DNA of 64,000 bases from Flavobacterium aquicola (GCF_003385115.1 NZ_QUNI01000007.1:62001-126000); one strand, 5' to 3'. Counted from the first letter of the stretch, positions 44,259-55,600 are shown. The notes: a model not told the origin generated them from the sequence alone. Program-made: numbers and translations.

Positions 44259-44792
44259 ATGATACAACTTCACGACAAACAATTTGTTCCATTTATTTCT
44301 GCCAAAGAGATAAATTTCGCTATTGAGAAAATGGTTTCACAAATTGAAGACGATTTTTTTGACGAAACGCCAATATTTATTGGAGTCTTAAACGGTTCTT
44401 TTATGGTGGTTTCGGATTTTTTAAAACTGTATAAAAAACCCTGCGAAGTTTCATTTATCAAATTGGCATCCTACGAAGGAACAGAATCTACCGAATCCGT
44501 TAAGCAGTTAATTGGTCTTAACCAAGATTTAACTGGGCGCACCGTAATTGTTCTTGAGGATATCATTGATACAGGAAACACATTAGAAGAATTGAAAAAA
44601 CTGTTCAAAAGCCAGAATGTAAAACATTTTAAAATTGCAACACTTTTCTTTAAACCAGATGCTTTTAAAAAAGACCTGAAAATCGACTATGTGGGAATAC
44701 GGATTCCAAATAAATTCATCGTTGGTTTTGGATTGGATTACGATGGTTTAGGCCGTAATTTACCAGAAGTGTATCAATTAAAAGAAGAATAA
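44259..44792 (+). CDS. hpt: Hypoxanthine phosphoribosyltransferase
   Basis: 177 residues from the ATG at 44259; the longer frame opening at a TTG (44172) would contain the promoter box. It converts hypoxanthine or guanine and PRPP to IMP or GMP. The PRPP-binding motif is VIVLEDIIDTGNTLEEL, with an N-terminal IFIGVLNGSFMVVSDF and FIKLASYEG. Adenylate kinase follows by 32 bases on the same strand, an order common in Flavobacterium. Confidence 0.93.
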   Translation: MIQLHDKQFVPFISAKEINFAIEKMVSQIEDDFFDETPIFIGVLNGSFMVVSDFLKLYKKPCEVSFIKLASYEGTESTESVKQLIGLNQDLTGRTVIVLEDIIDTGNTLEELKKLFKSQNVKHFKIATLFFKPDAFKKDLKIDYVGIRIPNKFIVGFGLDYDGLGRNLPEVYQLKEE

Positions 44793-44824
44793 CTAAAATA
44801 GTAAAAACCATATATAAAAAAGGA

Positions 44825-45397
44825 ATGATCAATATTGTTTTATTTGGAAAACCAGGAGCAGGAAAAGGAACTCAGGCAGAATTTTTAAAAGAAAAATACA
44901 ATTTACAGCACATTTCAACGGGGGATGTTTTTCGTTACAATCTGAAAAATGATACACCGCTTGGTAAAGAAGCAAGAGTATTTATGGATGCTGGAGATTT
45001 AGTTCCAGACGAATTAACAACCAAAATGCTTATCGATGAGGTAAATAAACACTTGGATTCAAACGGAATTTTATTTGATGGTTACCCAAGAACTATTGGT
45101 CAGGCCGAGGCTTTGGATGCGTTCTTGCCAACAATCGGTTCCAAAGTAAACGCAACTGTGGCGCTAGAAGCTGATGACAACATTTTAGTAGCCAGATTAT
45201 TGGAAAGAGGAAAAACCAGCGGAAGAATAGATGATCAGGACGAAGAAAAGATCAGAAACCGTTACCAGGAATACAATGAAAAAACCGCTCCGCTGATAGG
45301 ATATTACAAAGATCAAAATAAGTTTCATGCAGTAAATGGAATAGGAACTATCGAGGAAATTACGGAAAGACTAACTGCGGTTATCGATAATTTATAG
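44825..45397 (+). CDS. adk: Adenylate kinase
   Basis: 190 residues, a short-lid form. P-loop GKPGAGKGTQ at residues 8-17, STGDVFRYNL, the LID-side VARLLERGKTSGRIDD and DGYPRTIGQAEAL are all present. It balances ATP, ADP and AMP. It is part of the hpt-adk pair; a hemolysin-family gene separates it from obgE. Confidence 0.96.
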   Translation: MINIVLFGKPGAGKGTQAEFLKEKYNLQHISTGDVFRYNLKNDTPLGKEARVFMDAGDLVPDELTTKMLIDEVNKHLDSNGILFDGYPRTIGQAEALDAFLPTIGSKVNATVALEADDNILVARLLERGKTSGRIDDQDEEKIRNRYQEYNEKTAPLIGYYKDQNKFHAVNGIGTIEEITERLTAVIDNL

Positions 45398-45398
45398 G

Positions 45399-45530
45399 AG
45401 CAGTCTCCAGCTGTGCGTTACAAGTCACAGCCATAAAAAACTATTTTTCTATGTCATAAAAGGAGCTTCCGCTGGTCGCTCTTTTATAACAGGAAAAATT
45501 AGTTTTTTATAGCTGTAAGCTTTCCACTTC
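45399..45530. repeat. Structured palindromic intergenic element
   Basis: Outer arms (ACAGCCATAAAAAACTA and TAGTTTTTTATAGCTGT) pair, and inside them ATAAAAGGAGC pairs with GCTCTTTTAT around TTCCGCTGGTC. It looks like a two-level REP-type element filling the space after adk. Confidence 0.55.
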
Positions 45531-45606
45531 CATCTGGGCTATTAAAATAAGACTGCACAATAACGGGATTCTATGAAATCCAATATATAAACGAATTATC
45601 TAAACA

Positions 45607-46881
45607 TTGGAAATAGTTATAATATTTTTTCTGATACTCTTAAACGGGGTTTTCTCTATGTCGGAAATTGCATTGATTTCGGCCAGAAAAAACAGATTGG
45701 AAACATCCGCAAAAAAAGGAAATAAAAATGCCCAGATTGCATTAGATCTGGCCAATTCACCTAATAAATTCCTGTCGACTGTACAAATAGGAATCACTCT
45801 TATTGGAATTCTTACAGGTATTTTCAGTGGTGACAAAATTACTTCTGATGTAGAAACATTTATTAAGGGATTTCAAATACTGGTTCCTTATGCACACTCA
45901 ATAGCTGTAGGAATCGTTGTAGTAACATTGACTTTTTTTTCTTTGGTATTAGGAGAGTTATTTCCAAAAAGGATAGGATTAAATTATCCAGAAGGTATTG
46001 CGAAAGCTGTTGCTATGCCTATGAAAATAATTTCGATAGTTACCGCTCCATTTATATGGCTATTAACTACATCTACCGATTTTTTACTGGATATTTTACG
46101 CATAAAACCTACCGCTGACGGAAAAGTAACAGAGGAGGAGATTAAAGCCATCATCAAAGAAGGTACTGAAGGCGGAGAAGTTCAGGAAATTGAACAGGAT
46201 ATCGTAGAACGTGTTTTTCATATTGGTGACAGGAAAATCAACTCGTTAATGACTCACAGAAAATCAGTGATGATGCTTCCTTTGCGTGCCGATAAGAGTC
46301 AGGTGAGAGGATTTATGATTAAAGAACTGCATTCAGTTTATCCGGTTTATAATGAAAATCACGATGATATTGTAGGGATTGTCAATTTGAAAAATATTTT
46401 TTCTAATGTTGATAATGACAATTTTAATCTAGCCGAAATTATGACCGAAGCTCCGTTTATGATGGAACAGACCACGGCATATAAGGCATTGGAGCAATTC
46501 AAAAAAACTGGAATTCATTATGCATTGGTTTCCGATGAATATGGCGTTTTTCAGGGTATAATTACGTTAAATGATATTCTGGAAGCCTTAGTAGGGAATG
46601 CCTCTGATTTTTATAAAGACGATTTTAAATTGATCGAAAGAGAAGATGGAACCTGGATGGTAGACGGGCATTATTCACTGCATGATTTCCTTACGTATTT
46701 TGAATTGGATGATTTGACAAATGATTATGAAGTGACTACCGTAAGTGGATTAATAATGACCGAATTGTCACATATTCCAAAAGAAGGCGAAAAACTGATT
46801 TGGCAGCGATTTGTGCTTGAGGTTATCGATATGGATGGTGTAAAGATTGATAAAGTAATGGTGAGAGCCTTAAAAGATTAA
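45607..46881 (+). CDS. Hemolysin-family (CNNM/CBS) membrane protein
   Basis: 424 residues from a TTG start, needed to keep the first membrane helix (VIIFFLILLNGVFSMSEIALISARKNRLE). A DUF21/CNNM membrane domain (about 1-180) is followed by two CBS domains (about 205-335, VYNENHDDIVGIVNLK and HYALVSDEYGVFQGIITLNDILEAL) and a CorC/HlyC C-terminal domain (about 350-424). These are linked to Mg or Co efflux rather than true haemolysis. Confidence 0.88.
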   Translation: MEIVIIFFLILLNGVFSMSEIALISARKNRLETSAKKGNKNAQIALDLANSPNKFLSTVQIGITLIGILTGIFSGDKITSDVETFIKGFQILVPYAHSIAVGIVVVTLTFFSLVLGELFPKRIGLNYPEGIAKAVAMPMKIISIVTAPFIWLLTTSTDFLLDILRIKPTADGKVTEEEIKAIIKEGTEGGEVQEIEQDIVERVFHIGDRKINSLMTHRKSVMMLPLRADKSQVRGFMIKELHSVYPVYNENHDDIVGIVNLKNIFSNVDNDNFNLAEIMTEAPFMMEQTTAYKALEQFKKTGIHYALVSDEYGVFQGIITLNDILEALVGNASDFYKDDFKLIEREDGTWMVDGHYSLHDFLTYFELDDLTNDYEVTTVSGLIMTELSHIPKEGEKLIWQRFVLEVIDMDGVKIDKVMVRALKD

Positions 46882-46895
46882 AAAAATGGTTTAAT

Positions 46896-47018
46896 ATTTT
46901 AAAGGTTTAAAGGTTTAAGAGTTTAAAAGTTTAAGGGTTTAGCTGGCTTCCAACTAACTTTAAACAATTTTAAACTTTAAACAATTTTAAACTTTTTAAG
47001 ACACTTTAAGCCTTAAAC
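46896..47018. repeat. Short TTTAAAGG-type repeat array upstream of obgE
   Basis: A cluster of degenerate GTTTAAA/TTTAAAC units, in one orientation before AGCTGGCTTCCAACT and in the other after it, so that the left and right halves pair imperfectly. It lies immediately before the obgE start. Confidence 0.6.
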
Positions 47019-47026
47019 AAAAGAAA

Positions 47027-48028
47027 ATGACAGAGGGAAATTTTGTAGATTACGTAAAAATTTATGTTTCTTCCGGAAAAGGAGGAAAGGGGTCTACGCA
47101 TTTGCATAGAGAAAAGTTTATTCAATATGGAGGTCCGGATGGAGGAGATGGAGGTCGTGGCGGACATGTTTATTTAGTTGGTAATAAAGGTCTTTGGACT
47201 TTGTTTCACTTAAAATTTGCCCGTCATATTAAAGCAGGTCACGGTGGTGATGGTGGAGGAGACAGAAGTACAGGAGCTGATGGTGATGATAAATATATTG
47301 AAGTTCCTTTGGGGACAGTAGTTAAGGACAAAGAAACGGGTGAAACCCTTTTTGAAATAACCGAAGACGGTGAGAAACAAATTCTTTGTCGTGGCGGAAA
47401 AGGAGGATTAGGAAACTGGCACTTTAGAAGCTCAACCAATCAGACGCCGCGTTATTCACAGCCAGGTTTGCCAGGTTTGGAAATGGATGTGATTTTGGAA
47501 TTAAAAGTTTTGGCTGATGTTGGTTTAGTAGGTTTTCCAAATGCCGGAAAATCGACGCTTTTATCTGTATTGACTTCTGCAAGACCAAAGATTGCTGATT
47601 ATCCATTTACTACTTTAAAACCAAATCTTGGAATTGTGGCTTACAGAGATTTTCAATCGTTTGTAATAGCTGATATTCCTGGGATTATTGAAGGTGCTGC
47701 CGAAGGAAAAGGATTGGGACACTATTTTCTGCGCCACATCGAGCGTAATTCGACTTTGTTATTTTTAGTTCCTGTGGATACTCCAAATATCAAGGATGAA
47801 TACGATATTTTGGTGAATGAGCTGACCAAATACAATCCCGAAATGCTGGATAAAGAACGCCTGCTGGTAATTTCTAAAATTGACATGCTGGACGATGAAT
47901 TGAAAGCAGAATTGAAAATACAATTAGACGAAGAATTCAAAGGTATTCCTTATTTGTTTATTTCATCGGTTGCACAACAAGGTTTGACTGAACTGAAAGA
48001 CAAGCTTTGGAAAATGCTGAATGAGTAA
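47027..48028 (+). CDS. obgE: Obg-family GTPase
   Basis: 333 residues. The N-terminal glycine-rich Obg fold (about 1-160: [41 protein letters not shown]) is followed by the G domain with G1 GFPNAGKST (near 167), [23 protein letters not shown] and SKIDML. No third C-terminal domain, as in short Obg proteins. It works in ribosome assembly and growth control. Confidence 0.96.
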   Translation: MTEGNFVDYVKIYVSSGKGGKGSTHLHREKFIQYGGPDGGDGGRGGHVYLVGNKGLWTLFHLKFARHIKAGHGGDGGGDRSTGADGDDKYIEVPLGTVVKDKETGETLFEITEDGEKQILCRGGKGGLGNWHFRSSTNQTPRYSQPGLPGLEMDVILELKVLADVGLVGFPNAGKSTLLSVLTSARPKIADYPFTTLKPNLGIVAYRDFQSFVIADIPGIIEGAAEGKGLGHYFLRHIERNSTLLFLVPVDTPNIKDEYDILVNELTKYNPEMLDKERLLVISKIDMLDDELKAELKIQLDEEFKGIPYLFISSVAQQGLTELKDKLWKMLNE

Positions 48029-48048
48029 ATAATATTTTTGAAACATAT

Positions 48049-48087
48049 AAAAAACACTAATGAATTTAATTTGTTAGTGTTTTTTTT
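48049..48087. terminator. Hairpin terminator after obgE
   Basis: AAAAAACACTAA (48049-48060) pairs with TTAGTGTTTTTT (from 48074), followed by a T run. Confidence 0.85.
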
Positions 48088-48182
48088 TGGACTTAACAGG
48101 AGGTTTCTTTTAATAAATAAAATAAAAATAAATTAACATTATTTCTTTTTGTTATATTTACCCAACTCGTTTTAAAGGAATT

Positions 48183-50552
48183 ATGAAACAGATTTACCTG
48201 TTATTTTATATTTTATTTCCATTGTTTGTTTTTAGCCAAGGTCTTTCAACAGATTATAGTGTATATCCAAAATTCTTTGGAAAAACAGCTAATACTGCTA
48301 AAAAAACAACAGCTTCACCTTTCAATTTTTGTGATACGGATAGTGATGGAATTATTTCAATAGATCTAGCAGAATTAAAAAACTATGTGTTGGACGCTAA
48401 TCCATCACAAATAACTGAAGAAACTGGTATTTATATAGGTACAAGTTCAGGTGATATATTGTTAGTCAATAATTTAACAGCAAATCCTGCGGTCAAAACG
48501 ATATGCAATAATTTGGGTATGCCACTATTGGATATTGCTTATAATCAGAAAGGCGATATGTATGTTTCTAATCTATCCAGCATATATAAAATTAATACAA
48601 CAGATTGTAGTATTGATAATGTACATACATTTAGTGAAATGGGTGTTATTAATTCTCTGTCATTTGATAGGCAGTCAAATATGTATTTTGGAGGCGCCAG
48701 TCCACAAGTATATCGTCTCGATAAGGGAAATTATAATCAACTAAAGTTATGGCATGATTTTGCAGATGGTTATGCTGCTGGTGATTTTGTAATGTTTGGT
48801 AATAAAATGTATATCGCTTGGATTAAAAATGATATATATGTGCTTTATGAAGTGACTGTTGATGATGATACGAATTATGTTTCGCATAGACTTCTAGGAA
48901 AACTGCCATATGGAACTTGGGGTTTAGCAAGTGAACTTGGAAGTTTATATGGTGTTACAGCAAATGAATTGTTTAGGATAAAAATCGATCCAAATTCTAT
49001 AAAGAATGAAGTTATTTTAAATAATAGTTTATCCGAGGAATGGTGGTTTGGTGCAGCAGGAAAAAATGAAGCTGCAGCTTTTGATGTAAAAGTTTATGAA
49101 ACAGCTGCTGATGCTCAAAATCAAGTGAAAGCATTGCCGTCCTACTGGAAAAATACAATCCCCGGAGGACAAACTGTGTATGTTGTAATAAAAAATACAG
49201 TCAATAAACAGTCTAAAACTGTGCCAGTTGATATAAAAATAGAAATTGCTCCATCATATACAAATCCTAAAAATATTGAACATTGCGAATTAGATACAAA
49301 TGCATCGCTTTTTGATATTAATCAGACTGTATCTGAGATTATTGGCTCACAAACCAATGTGATAGTCAGTTTTCATAAATCAGAAATAGATGCAGTGAAT
49401 AACAGTAATCCATTGCCAGGAGTCTATAATATAAACGGGAAATACGAAAAAGTATATTTTAGAGTAACAAATCCGTTGATAGTCTGTTTTTCTATTTCCA
49501 GTTTTGATTTAATCATAAACCCATCGCCATATTATAAAACACCAAAAGATATTTCAATCTGCGATATATTTCCTTTAAATTTTAATTTGAAAGCCTTAGA
49601 ATCTGAGATTATAGGAAACCAATCTAATTTAAGATTGACTTTTCATGAATCTGAATCAGATGCTATAAATAACACTAACTTGCTGCCAGATATATATGTT
49701 TTTAATAGTAATCCTAATCATATTTATTTTAAAGTAACCAATTTATTGACAGGATGTTTTAAGATATCTAAATTTGGAGTTAATACAAATTTAAGGACTG
49801 ATTTTTCTGTTCCTAAAAATATTGTTATTTGTCAGCCGTCAAGTTCAAATTATAAATTGAACGATTTAGATGCTAAAATTCAAGAGATTCTAAGTGGACA
49901 AAATAATACTATTACTGGTTTTTACAATTCTTATAATGATGCTGTTAATAAAACCAATGAAATAATTTTTCCATATCATATTGAGGAAAATGATAATGAG
50001 GTTTTTTTTAGAATTGAAAATTCATTGATAAATGGCTGTTTTGAGGTAGGTTCTTTTTTTATTTATTTAAGAGCAGAAAATCAAAACGCTAATATTTCTT
50101 TTTCAGTAAAAACTAATCATTGGAAAAGTGAAAAAAATGAAATAGAGATTTTGGCAGCTGGGAATTATGAATATTCTATGAATGGCACAACATATCAGGA
50201 TGTTCCTGTTTTTAAAGATTTATTACCCGGAGAATATCAAATTTTTATCAGAAATAAAGATAATTGCTCTTTAAGCGGTGAAAAGGTTTTTTTAATGATG
50301 TATCGAAATTTTTTTACACCCAATGGTGATGGTATAAATGATTATTGGAATGTAATACCTACTTCAGGTGGTACCGATGTAAAGATCATGATATATGACA
50401 GATATGGTAAGCTTATTAAGAGTCTAAAAGGTGATAGTATAGGCTGGGATGGAAATTATAATAATAATCCAATGCCATCGTCAGATTATTGGTTTGAAAT
50501 AATTACAGAACAGGGAAAGAAACTAAAAGGACACTTTTCTTTAAAGAGATAA
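48183..50552 (+). CDS. Secreted protein with T9SS type B sorting domain
   Basis: 789 residues: signal peptide (about 1-18, cleaved after LFVFSQ), an N-terminal six-bladed-propeller-like region (about 60-310), three tandem repeats of about 90 residues (about 360-628) each with a starting Cys, FH-x-S/N-x2-DA-x-N and a later CF, and a C-terminal type B sorting domain (about 705-789: FFTPNGDGINDYWNV, IYDRYGKLI, GWDGNYNNNPMPSSDYWF). It should be exported by the type IX system and kept on the surface or released. The ligand is unknown. Confidence 0.88.
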   Translation: MKQIYLLFYILFPLFVFSQGLSTDYSVYPKFFGKTANTAKKTTASPFNFCDTDSDGIISIDLAELKNYVLDANPSQITEETGIYIGTSSGDILLVNNLTANPAVKTICNNLGMPLLDIAYNQKGDMYVSNLSSIYKINTTDCSIDNVHTFSEMGVINSLSFDRQSNMYFGGASPQVYRLDKGNYNQLKLWHDFADGYAAGDFVMFGNKMYIAWIKNDIYVLYEVTVDDDTNYVSHRLLGKLPYGTWGLASELGSLYGVTANELFRIKIDPNSIKNEVILNNSLSEEWWFGAAGKNEAAAFDVKVYETAADAQNQVKALPSYWKNTIPGGQTVYVVIKNTVNKQSKTVPVDIKIEIAPSYTNPKNIEHCELDTNASLFDINQTVSEIIGSQTNVIVSFHKSEIDAVNNSNPLPGVYNINGKYEKVYFRVTNPLIVCFSISSFDLIINPSPYYKTPKDISICDIFPLNFNLKALESEIIGNQSNLRLTFHESESDAINNTNLLPDIYVFNSNPNHIYFKVTNLLTGCFKISKFGVNTNLRTDFSVPKNIVICQPSSSNYKLNDLDAKIQEILSGQNNTITGFYNSYNDAVNKTNEIIFPYHIEENDNEVFFRIENSLINGCFEVGSFFIYLRAENQNANISFSVKTNHWKSEKNEIEILAAGNYEYSMNGTTYQDVPVFKDLLPGEYQIFIRNKDNCSLSGEKVFLMMYRNFFTPNGDGINDYWNVIPTSGGTDVKIMIYDRYGKLIKSLKGDSIGWDGNYNNNPMPSSDYWFEIITEQGKKLKGHFSLKR

Positions 50553-50589
50553 GATTTGCTGAATGAGTAAATAGTTTTCTTAAAATAAT

Positions 50590-50617
50590 AGCCCGCTTCG
50601 TTATTAATGAAGCGGGT
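50590..50617. terminator. Hairpin terminator after the T9SS protein gene
   Basis: AGCCCGCTTC pairs with GAAGCGGGTT, followed by a T-rich run; it lies between convergent genes. Confidence 0.8.
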
Positions 50618-50690
50618 TACTTTTTATTGAAATTTGGATTTCATCAGAAACAGTGTTCTGAAAAGATGTATACCTCAATTTGCAGCTATT

Positions 50691-51683
50691 TTATTTGTCA
50701 TTGTAAGTGTCAAATAAGAACTGCAAAGTTTCGGGGATGTTGTTGGCTTTCATGACTGGGTATTTTATTGGTGAATCCAGCCAGTTTTCGATAATCAGAT
50801 CAAAATCATTACCCACATCATACAATACGGGAACTCCCAATTTTTTTAGTGCTGCCGCATTGCATTCCTGTTCATAATGTTTACGGATGGGAATAGAAAG
50901 TATTTTTTTACCAAGAAATAACGCTTCGGACGGTGTTTCAAATCCGCCTCCAGTAATGATTCCCTCACAGTTAATAAGGCTTTTATTGAAGTATGCTTGA
51001 TTAACGGGATAATAAGTTATATTTTTATCTGTGTATTTAGTTTGTATGCCGTTTAAAAACCAATGGAAGGATAAATTTGGAAGCCTGTTGAAGGCCTTCT
51101 CTAAACAATCCTGCTGAAAGGAAGGTAAATAGACAGTGATATGTTCCTTGTTTTTTGGATTAGCATTTACAATTTCGTCTTTGATAACAGGAGGAAAAAT
51201 AAAATCATCATATTTATCAAAATGCAAGCCAATGTTTTTTGGCGATGGAGCATAATGTTTTAGAATCATTTCGCCCATAAGGTTCTTTTTGTTTGGTCTT
51301 GGAGTTAAAGGTGATTGGAAACTGGCTTGATGCCCAAATTGTACGGAATGTACTTTTTGCATTTTGCATGCAAGTGACGTGATGGAATCAAAGTCATTGA
51401 TGACGACATCATAGTTTTTTAGGGGTAATATCTCGGCGTCTTTGTAAATTTGTTTTGGCTTTACATTCTTGACAATATCCCAGTAATTCAAACCGCCACA
51501 TTTGCTGTAATGCAGACTGCAGCCCTCACTTTTAAATTTTATAGGCAGATTAATATCGAGGCTGGCATTATTACCGCTAAGAAAAAAATCGACTTCGCCA
51601 AACTTTTTTAGATAAGGATATAGCTGCTGGGCTCTGCTGATGTGTCCGTTACCCGTTGCCTGAATTGCGTAAAATATTTTCAT
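50691..51683 (-). CDS. GT-B-fold glycosyltransferase-like protein
   Basis: 330 residues. The N-terminal AIQATGNGHISRAQQLYPYL and the C-terminal EGIITGGGFETPSEALFLGKKILSIP are typical of MurG-like/UDP-glycosyltransferase GT-B enzymes. Donor and acceptor are unknown. It follows the LpxH-like gene by 48 bases on the same strand, so they may form an operon in lipid or glycan metabolism. Confidence 0.75.
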   Translation of the reverse strand: MKIFYAIQATGNGHISRAQQLYPYLKKFGEVDFFLSGNNASLDINLPIKFKSEGCSLHYSKCGGLNYWDIVKNVKPKQIYKDAEILPLKNYDVVINDFDSITSLACKMQKVHSVQFGHQASFQSPLTPRPNKKNLMGEMILKHYAPSPKNIGLHFDKYDDFIFPPVIKDEIVNANPKNKEHITVYLPSFQQDCLEKAFNRLPNLSFHWFLNGIQTKYTDKNITYYPVNQAYFNKSLINCEGIITGGGFETPSEALFLGKKILSIPIRKHYEQECNAAALKKLGVPVLYDVGNDFDLIIENWLDSPIKYPVMKANNIPETLQFLFDTYNDK

Positions 51684-51731
51684 TGCTGTATATTTTGTTT
51701 TTAAAGTACTTGTGAACGAAGATTTGGAATT

Positions 51732-52547
51732 TTAGGACAGTATTTTGTTTACAATATCGTTTACTGCTTTGTCCTCTTGGGTTTCGGAGCCAGCGTAATG
51801 TTCCCTTTTATAGTGATAAAGACTCCATTTTTGTTTTTTATATTCTAATGCCGTCAGGTTTTCTATCCAGTCTCCACTATTTAGATATATTACGCTTCCT
51901 TGTTCATTTTTTATCTCCTTCATCTGTGGTTTATGAATATGCCCGCAAATTACGTAGCTGTAATTTTTTTGGATTGCGATTTCAGCGGCTGTGGTTTCAA
52001 AATTGGATACAAAAGAAACAGCTTTCTTGACACTGTCTTTAATCATCTTCGAATAACTTCGCTTTTCTTTTCCTAGGAGTCCTAAAAACCAATTGATCAG
52101 GCTGTTGATTAAAATCAGCAGATCATAGCCTTTTCCACCAAGTTTGGCTAGTATTTTTGCATAACCCTGAGTAGAGGAATCGAATACATCGCCATGGAAA
52201 ATCCAGGTTTTTTTGCCATCTAAATCCAGAATGAGTTTGTCTAGCAGTTCAAAGTTTCCTAGAATAAAATCGGAGTATTTTCGCAGTGCTTCATCGTGAT
52301 TTCCGGTAATGTAGATGACACGGGTTCCCATATTTGACATCTTTATAATCTGTCTCAAAACATTCATATGGGATGCTGGAAAATAGCTTTTGGTAAAACT
52401 CCACATATCGATAATGTCTCCATTTAAAACCAATGTTTGAGGATTTATTGATTTTAAATATTGTAATAATTCTTTGGCTTGGCATCCGTAAGTTCCTAAG
52501 TGAACATCACTTATAACTACCAGTGGAATTTTTCTTCGTCTTTTCAT
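51732..52547 (-). CDS. LpxH-like metallophosphoesterase
   Basis: 271 residues. The calcineurin-like metal motifs are all seen: SDVHLG, NGDIID, GNHDE, a middle FHGDVFD and GHIHKP. The family includes UDP-2,3-diacylglucosamine hydrolases of lipid A synthesis, and this copy is close in style, but a broader phosphoesterase role is possible. It is paired with the glycosyltransferase gene downstream. Confidence 0.82.
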   Translation of the reverse strand: MKRRRKIPLVVISDVHLGTYGCQAKELLQYLKSINPQTLVLNGDIIDMWSFTKSYFPASHMNVLRQIIKMSNMGTRVIYITGNHDEALRKYSDFILGNFELLDKLILDLDGKKTWIFHGDVFDSSTQGYAKILAKLGGKGYDLLILINSLINWFLGLLGKEKRSYSKMIKDSVKKAVSFVSNFETTAAEIAIQKNYSYVICGHIHKPQMKEIKNEQGSVIYLNSGDWIENLTALEYKKQKWSLYHYKREHYAGSETQEDKAVNDIVNKILS

Positions 52548-52615
52548 TTTTAGTTTTTACGAAAGTAAAACCGCTATGTTATCCCAATGTATTCGAAGTG
52601 TTATTTGTATATAAA

Positions 52616-52648
52616 AAATCCATCTCGTTAATTTAACGAGACGGATTT
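52616..52648. terminator. Hairpin terminator after the macroglobulin gene
   Basis: Arms 52616-52630 and 52634-52648 (AAATCCATCTCGTTA) pair with one mismatch, 21 bases beyond the stop of the large minus-strand gene. Confidence 0.8.
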
Positions 52649-52668
52649 GTAATTGAATGAAGAATCTT

Positions 52669-55600
52669 CTAGTTTTTTACATTCACTCTGATTCCTTTTG
52701 TATGACTAGTATATTCTGGTGCATACATACTTTCGATAGTTGTAATTCCATTGGAGAAATCCCCCACGTTATTCACGCGTATGTCGTATTCCAAAACATA
52801 AGTTCCTTTGTTTATCTGGTCAAAAAAGAAATGTGTTGCAACGTCTTTTGTGCTTCTGTAAAAGCCTAAACCGCCTTTGTATTCATAGCCCGAAAGTACA
52901 TCCGTAGGTTCAAAACAGGAAGCACGCATATCTTTCAGGTGAACGAATTCCATATCTTCTTTGGCCGAAATAACTAATCGAACAGTAACCAAATCACCGA
53001 TTTTCAGTTTGTTCTTGGATGTGATTTTTTGTAATTCGGGGCCTTTGTCTGTGTTTTTCTTGATGTACAATTCTTTGGCAACAGACAAATTCGTTCCTGA
53101 GTTGTTTTTTATTTTATCCAAATCTTCAAAATACTGCCAGTACACACCTCCAAAACCCGGAACTTTGGATTTGTTTTGGATAGAAACTGAAGCCATTTCT
53201 TTTTTGACTTCATCCGCTTTCCAGTTGAGTTTGATGTAACCCGTTTCGGCTTCTTTTTCGTTTTCAGACAGTTTTTTGGTTATGATTTTTTCATCTCCAA
53301 TTTTGATAACGGCATTGTCTTTTACACTCAGCCAATCGGTTCCCTGCATTAGTAAGGCGTAAACGGCTTCGGTGGTAGATTTTGTAGTAGGCCAGTTTTT
53401 GGTTTGTTTGTTTTTTAACAACCATACTTTCATCGCATCAACTGATTTGGTGTCGTTATCCACTTCGGCGAAAGCCTCAATCAGCAAAGCCTGCGTTTCA
53501 ATTGGCGCCTGATACCAATACCAGCCTGACTTGTTGGCAATCCAATACATTCCCCAATCTTCGTTGTTGGAAGCGGTTTCTTTAAGGCTTTCGATGATTT
53601 TCTTGGCAGTTTCTTTTTCTTCAAAACGATTTAATACCAAAGCAGTCATCCCTTTTTCATACAAAGAATAATTTAGCCAATCTTTTTTGGCAGTTTCTAA
53701 ATATAGTTTTGTTGCTTTTTTCAAAGTATCGTTTAATGGATAATCCTTTAAATAAAAACTGCGGGTGTATAAATAATGTAAGTCAGAGTATGGATTTAGC
53801 CAAATTAATTTGTCTGTTTTCTTTAGATTTTTGGTTCTAGTTTTATGATACTCCAAAAATTTGCTGTCAATAAACGGAATTCCTTTTTCTGAAATTTCAT
53901 CTATTTTTTCAATGGTTTCATCATTCGAATTTAATTTTGAAAGATGACCTAACCCAGCCAAAATATGTCGGGTGATGTATTCGCTTTCGTCATTTCCGTC
54001 AAACCACGCAAAACCTCCTGACGGTTTTTGCTTTTGTTTTAATTTGTCAAAAGCGGCCTGCTGTGAAGTTTTCATTTTTTCTAAATCAAAAAGCAGAGCC
54101 AGATTTTTCTTTTTCTCATCTTCATTTTGGGCATCGTTCAGCCAAGGGGTTTCGGCAAGCATCAACGATTTTAATTCTTCGTTTTCTTCCAGCTTGGAAT
54201 TTAGTTTTCCGTTTTTTCTCCAGATTTCAAAAAGGCTGGAGATTTTTGGATTGCTGGAAATAATCTCCGAAGCCAAGGCATTAGCATAAAAGCGGGCAAA
54301 AGTCTGTTCGGCGCATTCGTGTTCGTATTCCATCAGATAAGGCAGTGACTGAATCGCAAGCCAAGTTGGATTAGAAGTGTATTCCAGTGTAAATTGATGG
54401 TTCCGTAAAGTGGTCGAATTGTTGTTTTTGAGATTCTCAAAAGTGTATTCTTTCTTGGAATTTTCGCGAACCCAAATCGGAATACTTTCGGTAACCAGCA
54501 TATTATTAGTTAGAACAGGTAAAATATTTTCTTCCCCGTCCGAGAAATTGCCGGCTTTTGCTAGAACTTTATATTGAACACCCTGAAGGCCTTCGGGAAT
54601 ATATATTTTCCAGCTAACTCTCGTATTACCGAATGCAGGAATCGTGAAGTTTTTTACGGTATTTGTGTTGTTCATTTTAGCATCGACAGTCTGCATTGTT
54701 GTGGCGTCAAAAAGCTGCAGGACAGCAATTCCAGTTTTGGCTTCATTAGTAACGTTTGCGACTTTTGCGGTGATTACAATACTGTCTTTTTCTCTAAAGA
54801 ACCTTGGGAAGTTTGGTGTCACCATTAAATCTTTTTGGGTGATTACCGTTTTCTCTAAATAGCCAGCGACAGCTTCTTTGTTATGCGCCATTAATCGAAG
54901 TTTCCAGGCTGTTAATGCTTCTGGTGAAGTAAAATTAAAACTCACTTTTCCTTTTGCATCCGTTTTTAGATTAGGGAAAAAGAAAGCGGTTTCAGATAAG
55001 TTTTTCCTTGCTTTTACTTGAGTTAGAGCTTCCAGTGCTTTTTTGGTAGTGATGATGATTACGCCATTCGCAGCTTTGCTTCCGTATAATGCTGTGGCTT
55101 TGGCGTCTTTTAAAACATCTATAGAAAGAATATCCGATGGTTTCAGATTTTTAAATACCTCTTCTGAAGCAATTTCTCCATCAATAATATACAAAGGTAC
55201 TGCTCCATTTACAGAGGTGTTACCTCTAATTCTAACTGCACTTACGGCTGACAATGTGTCTTTTTTCTTTGTGCCATAACCAACTACAACAACTTCATTT
55301 AATCCAGCAACTTCTGCTTTTGCTAATGCAGGTTTTACAAATTTAACTTGGTCAACTTTAGGAGCAGGAGCATTAGCTGCTTCTTCAACTGTTAGTGCTG
55401 CATCTGGATCCCCTTTTATTGTTTCATAACCAACTTTTTTGTCTTTAATATCATCGAAAGACATTACAAATCCATAATTTGAGTTATTAATATCAAAGCC
55501 AAACCATTTCAATTTAGTTTCTTCATTTTGAAATTCTAATGGTTTTGATTCCAGATTTAAATTTTGTACATAAATTTCAGTTTTATCAAATCCTAAAGCA

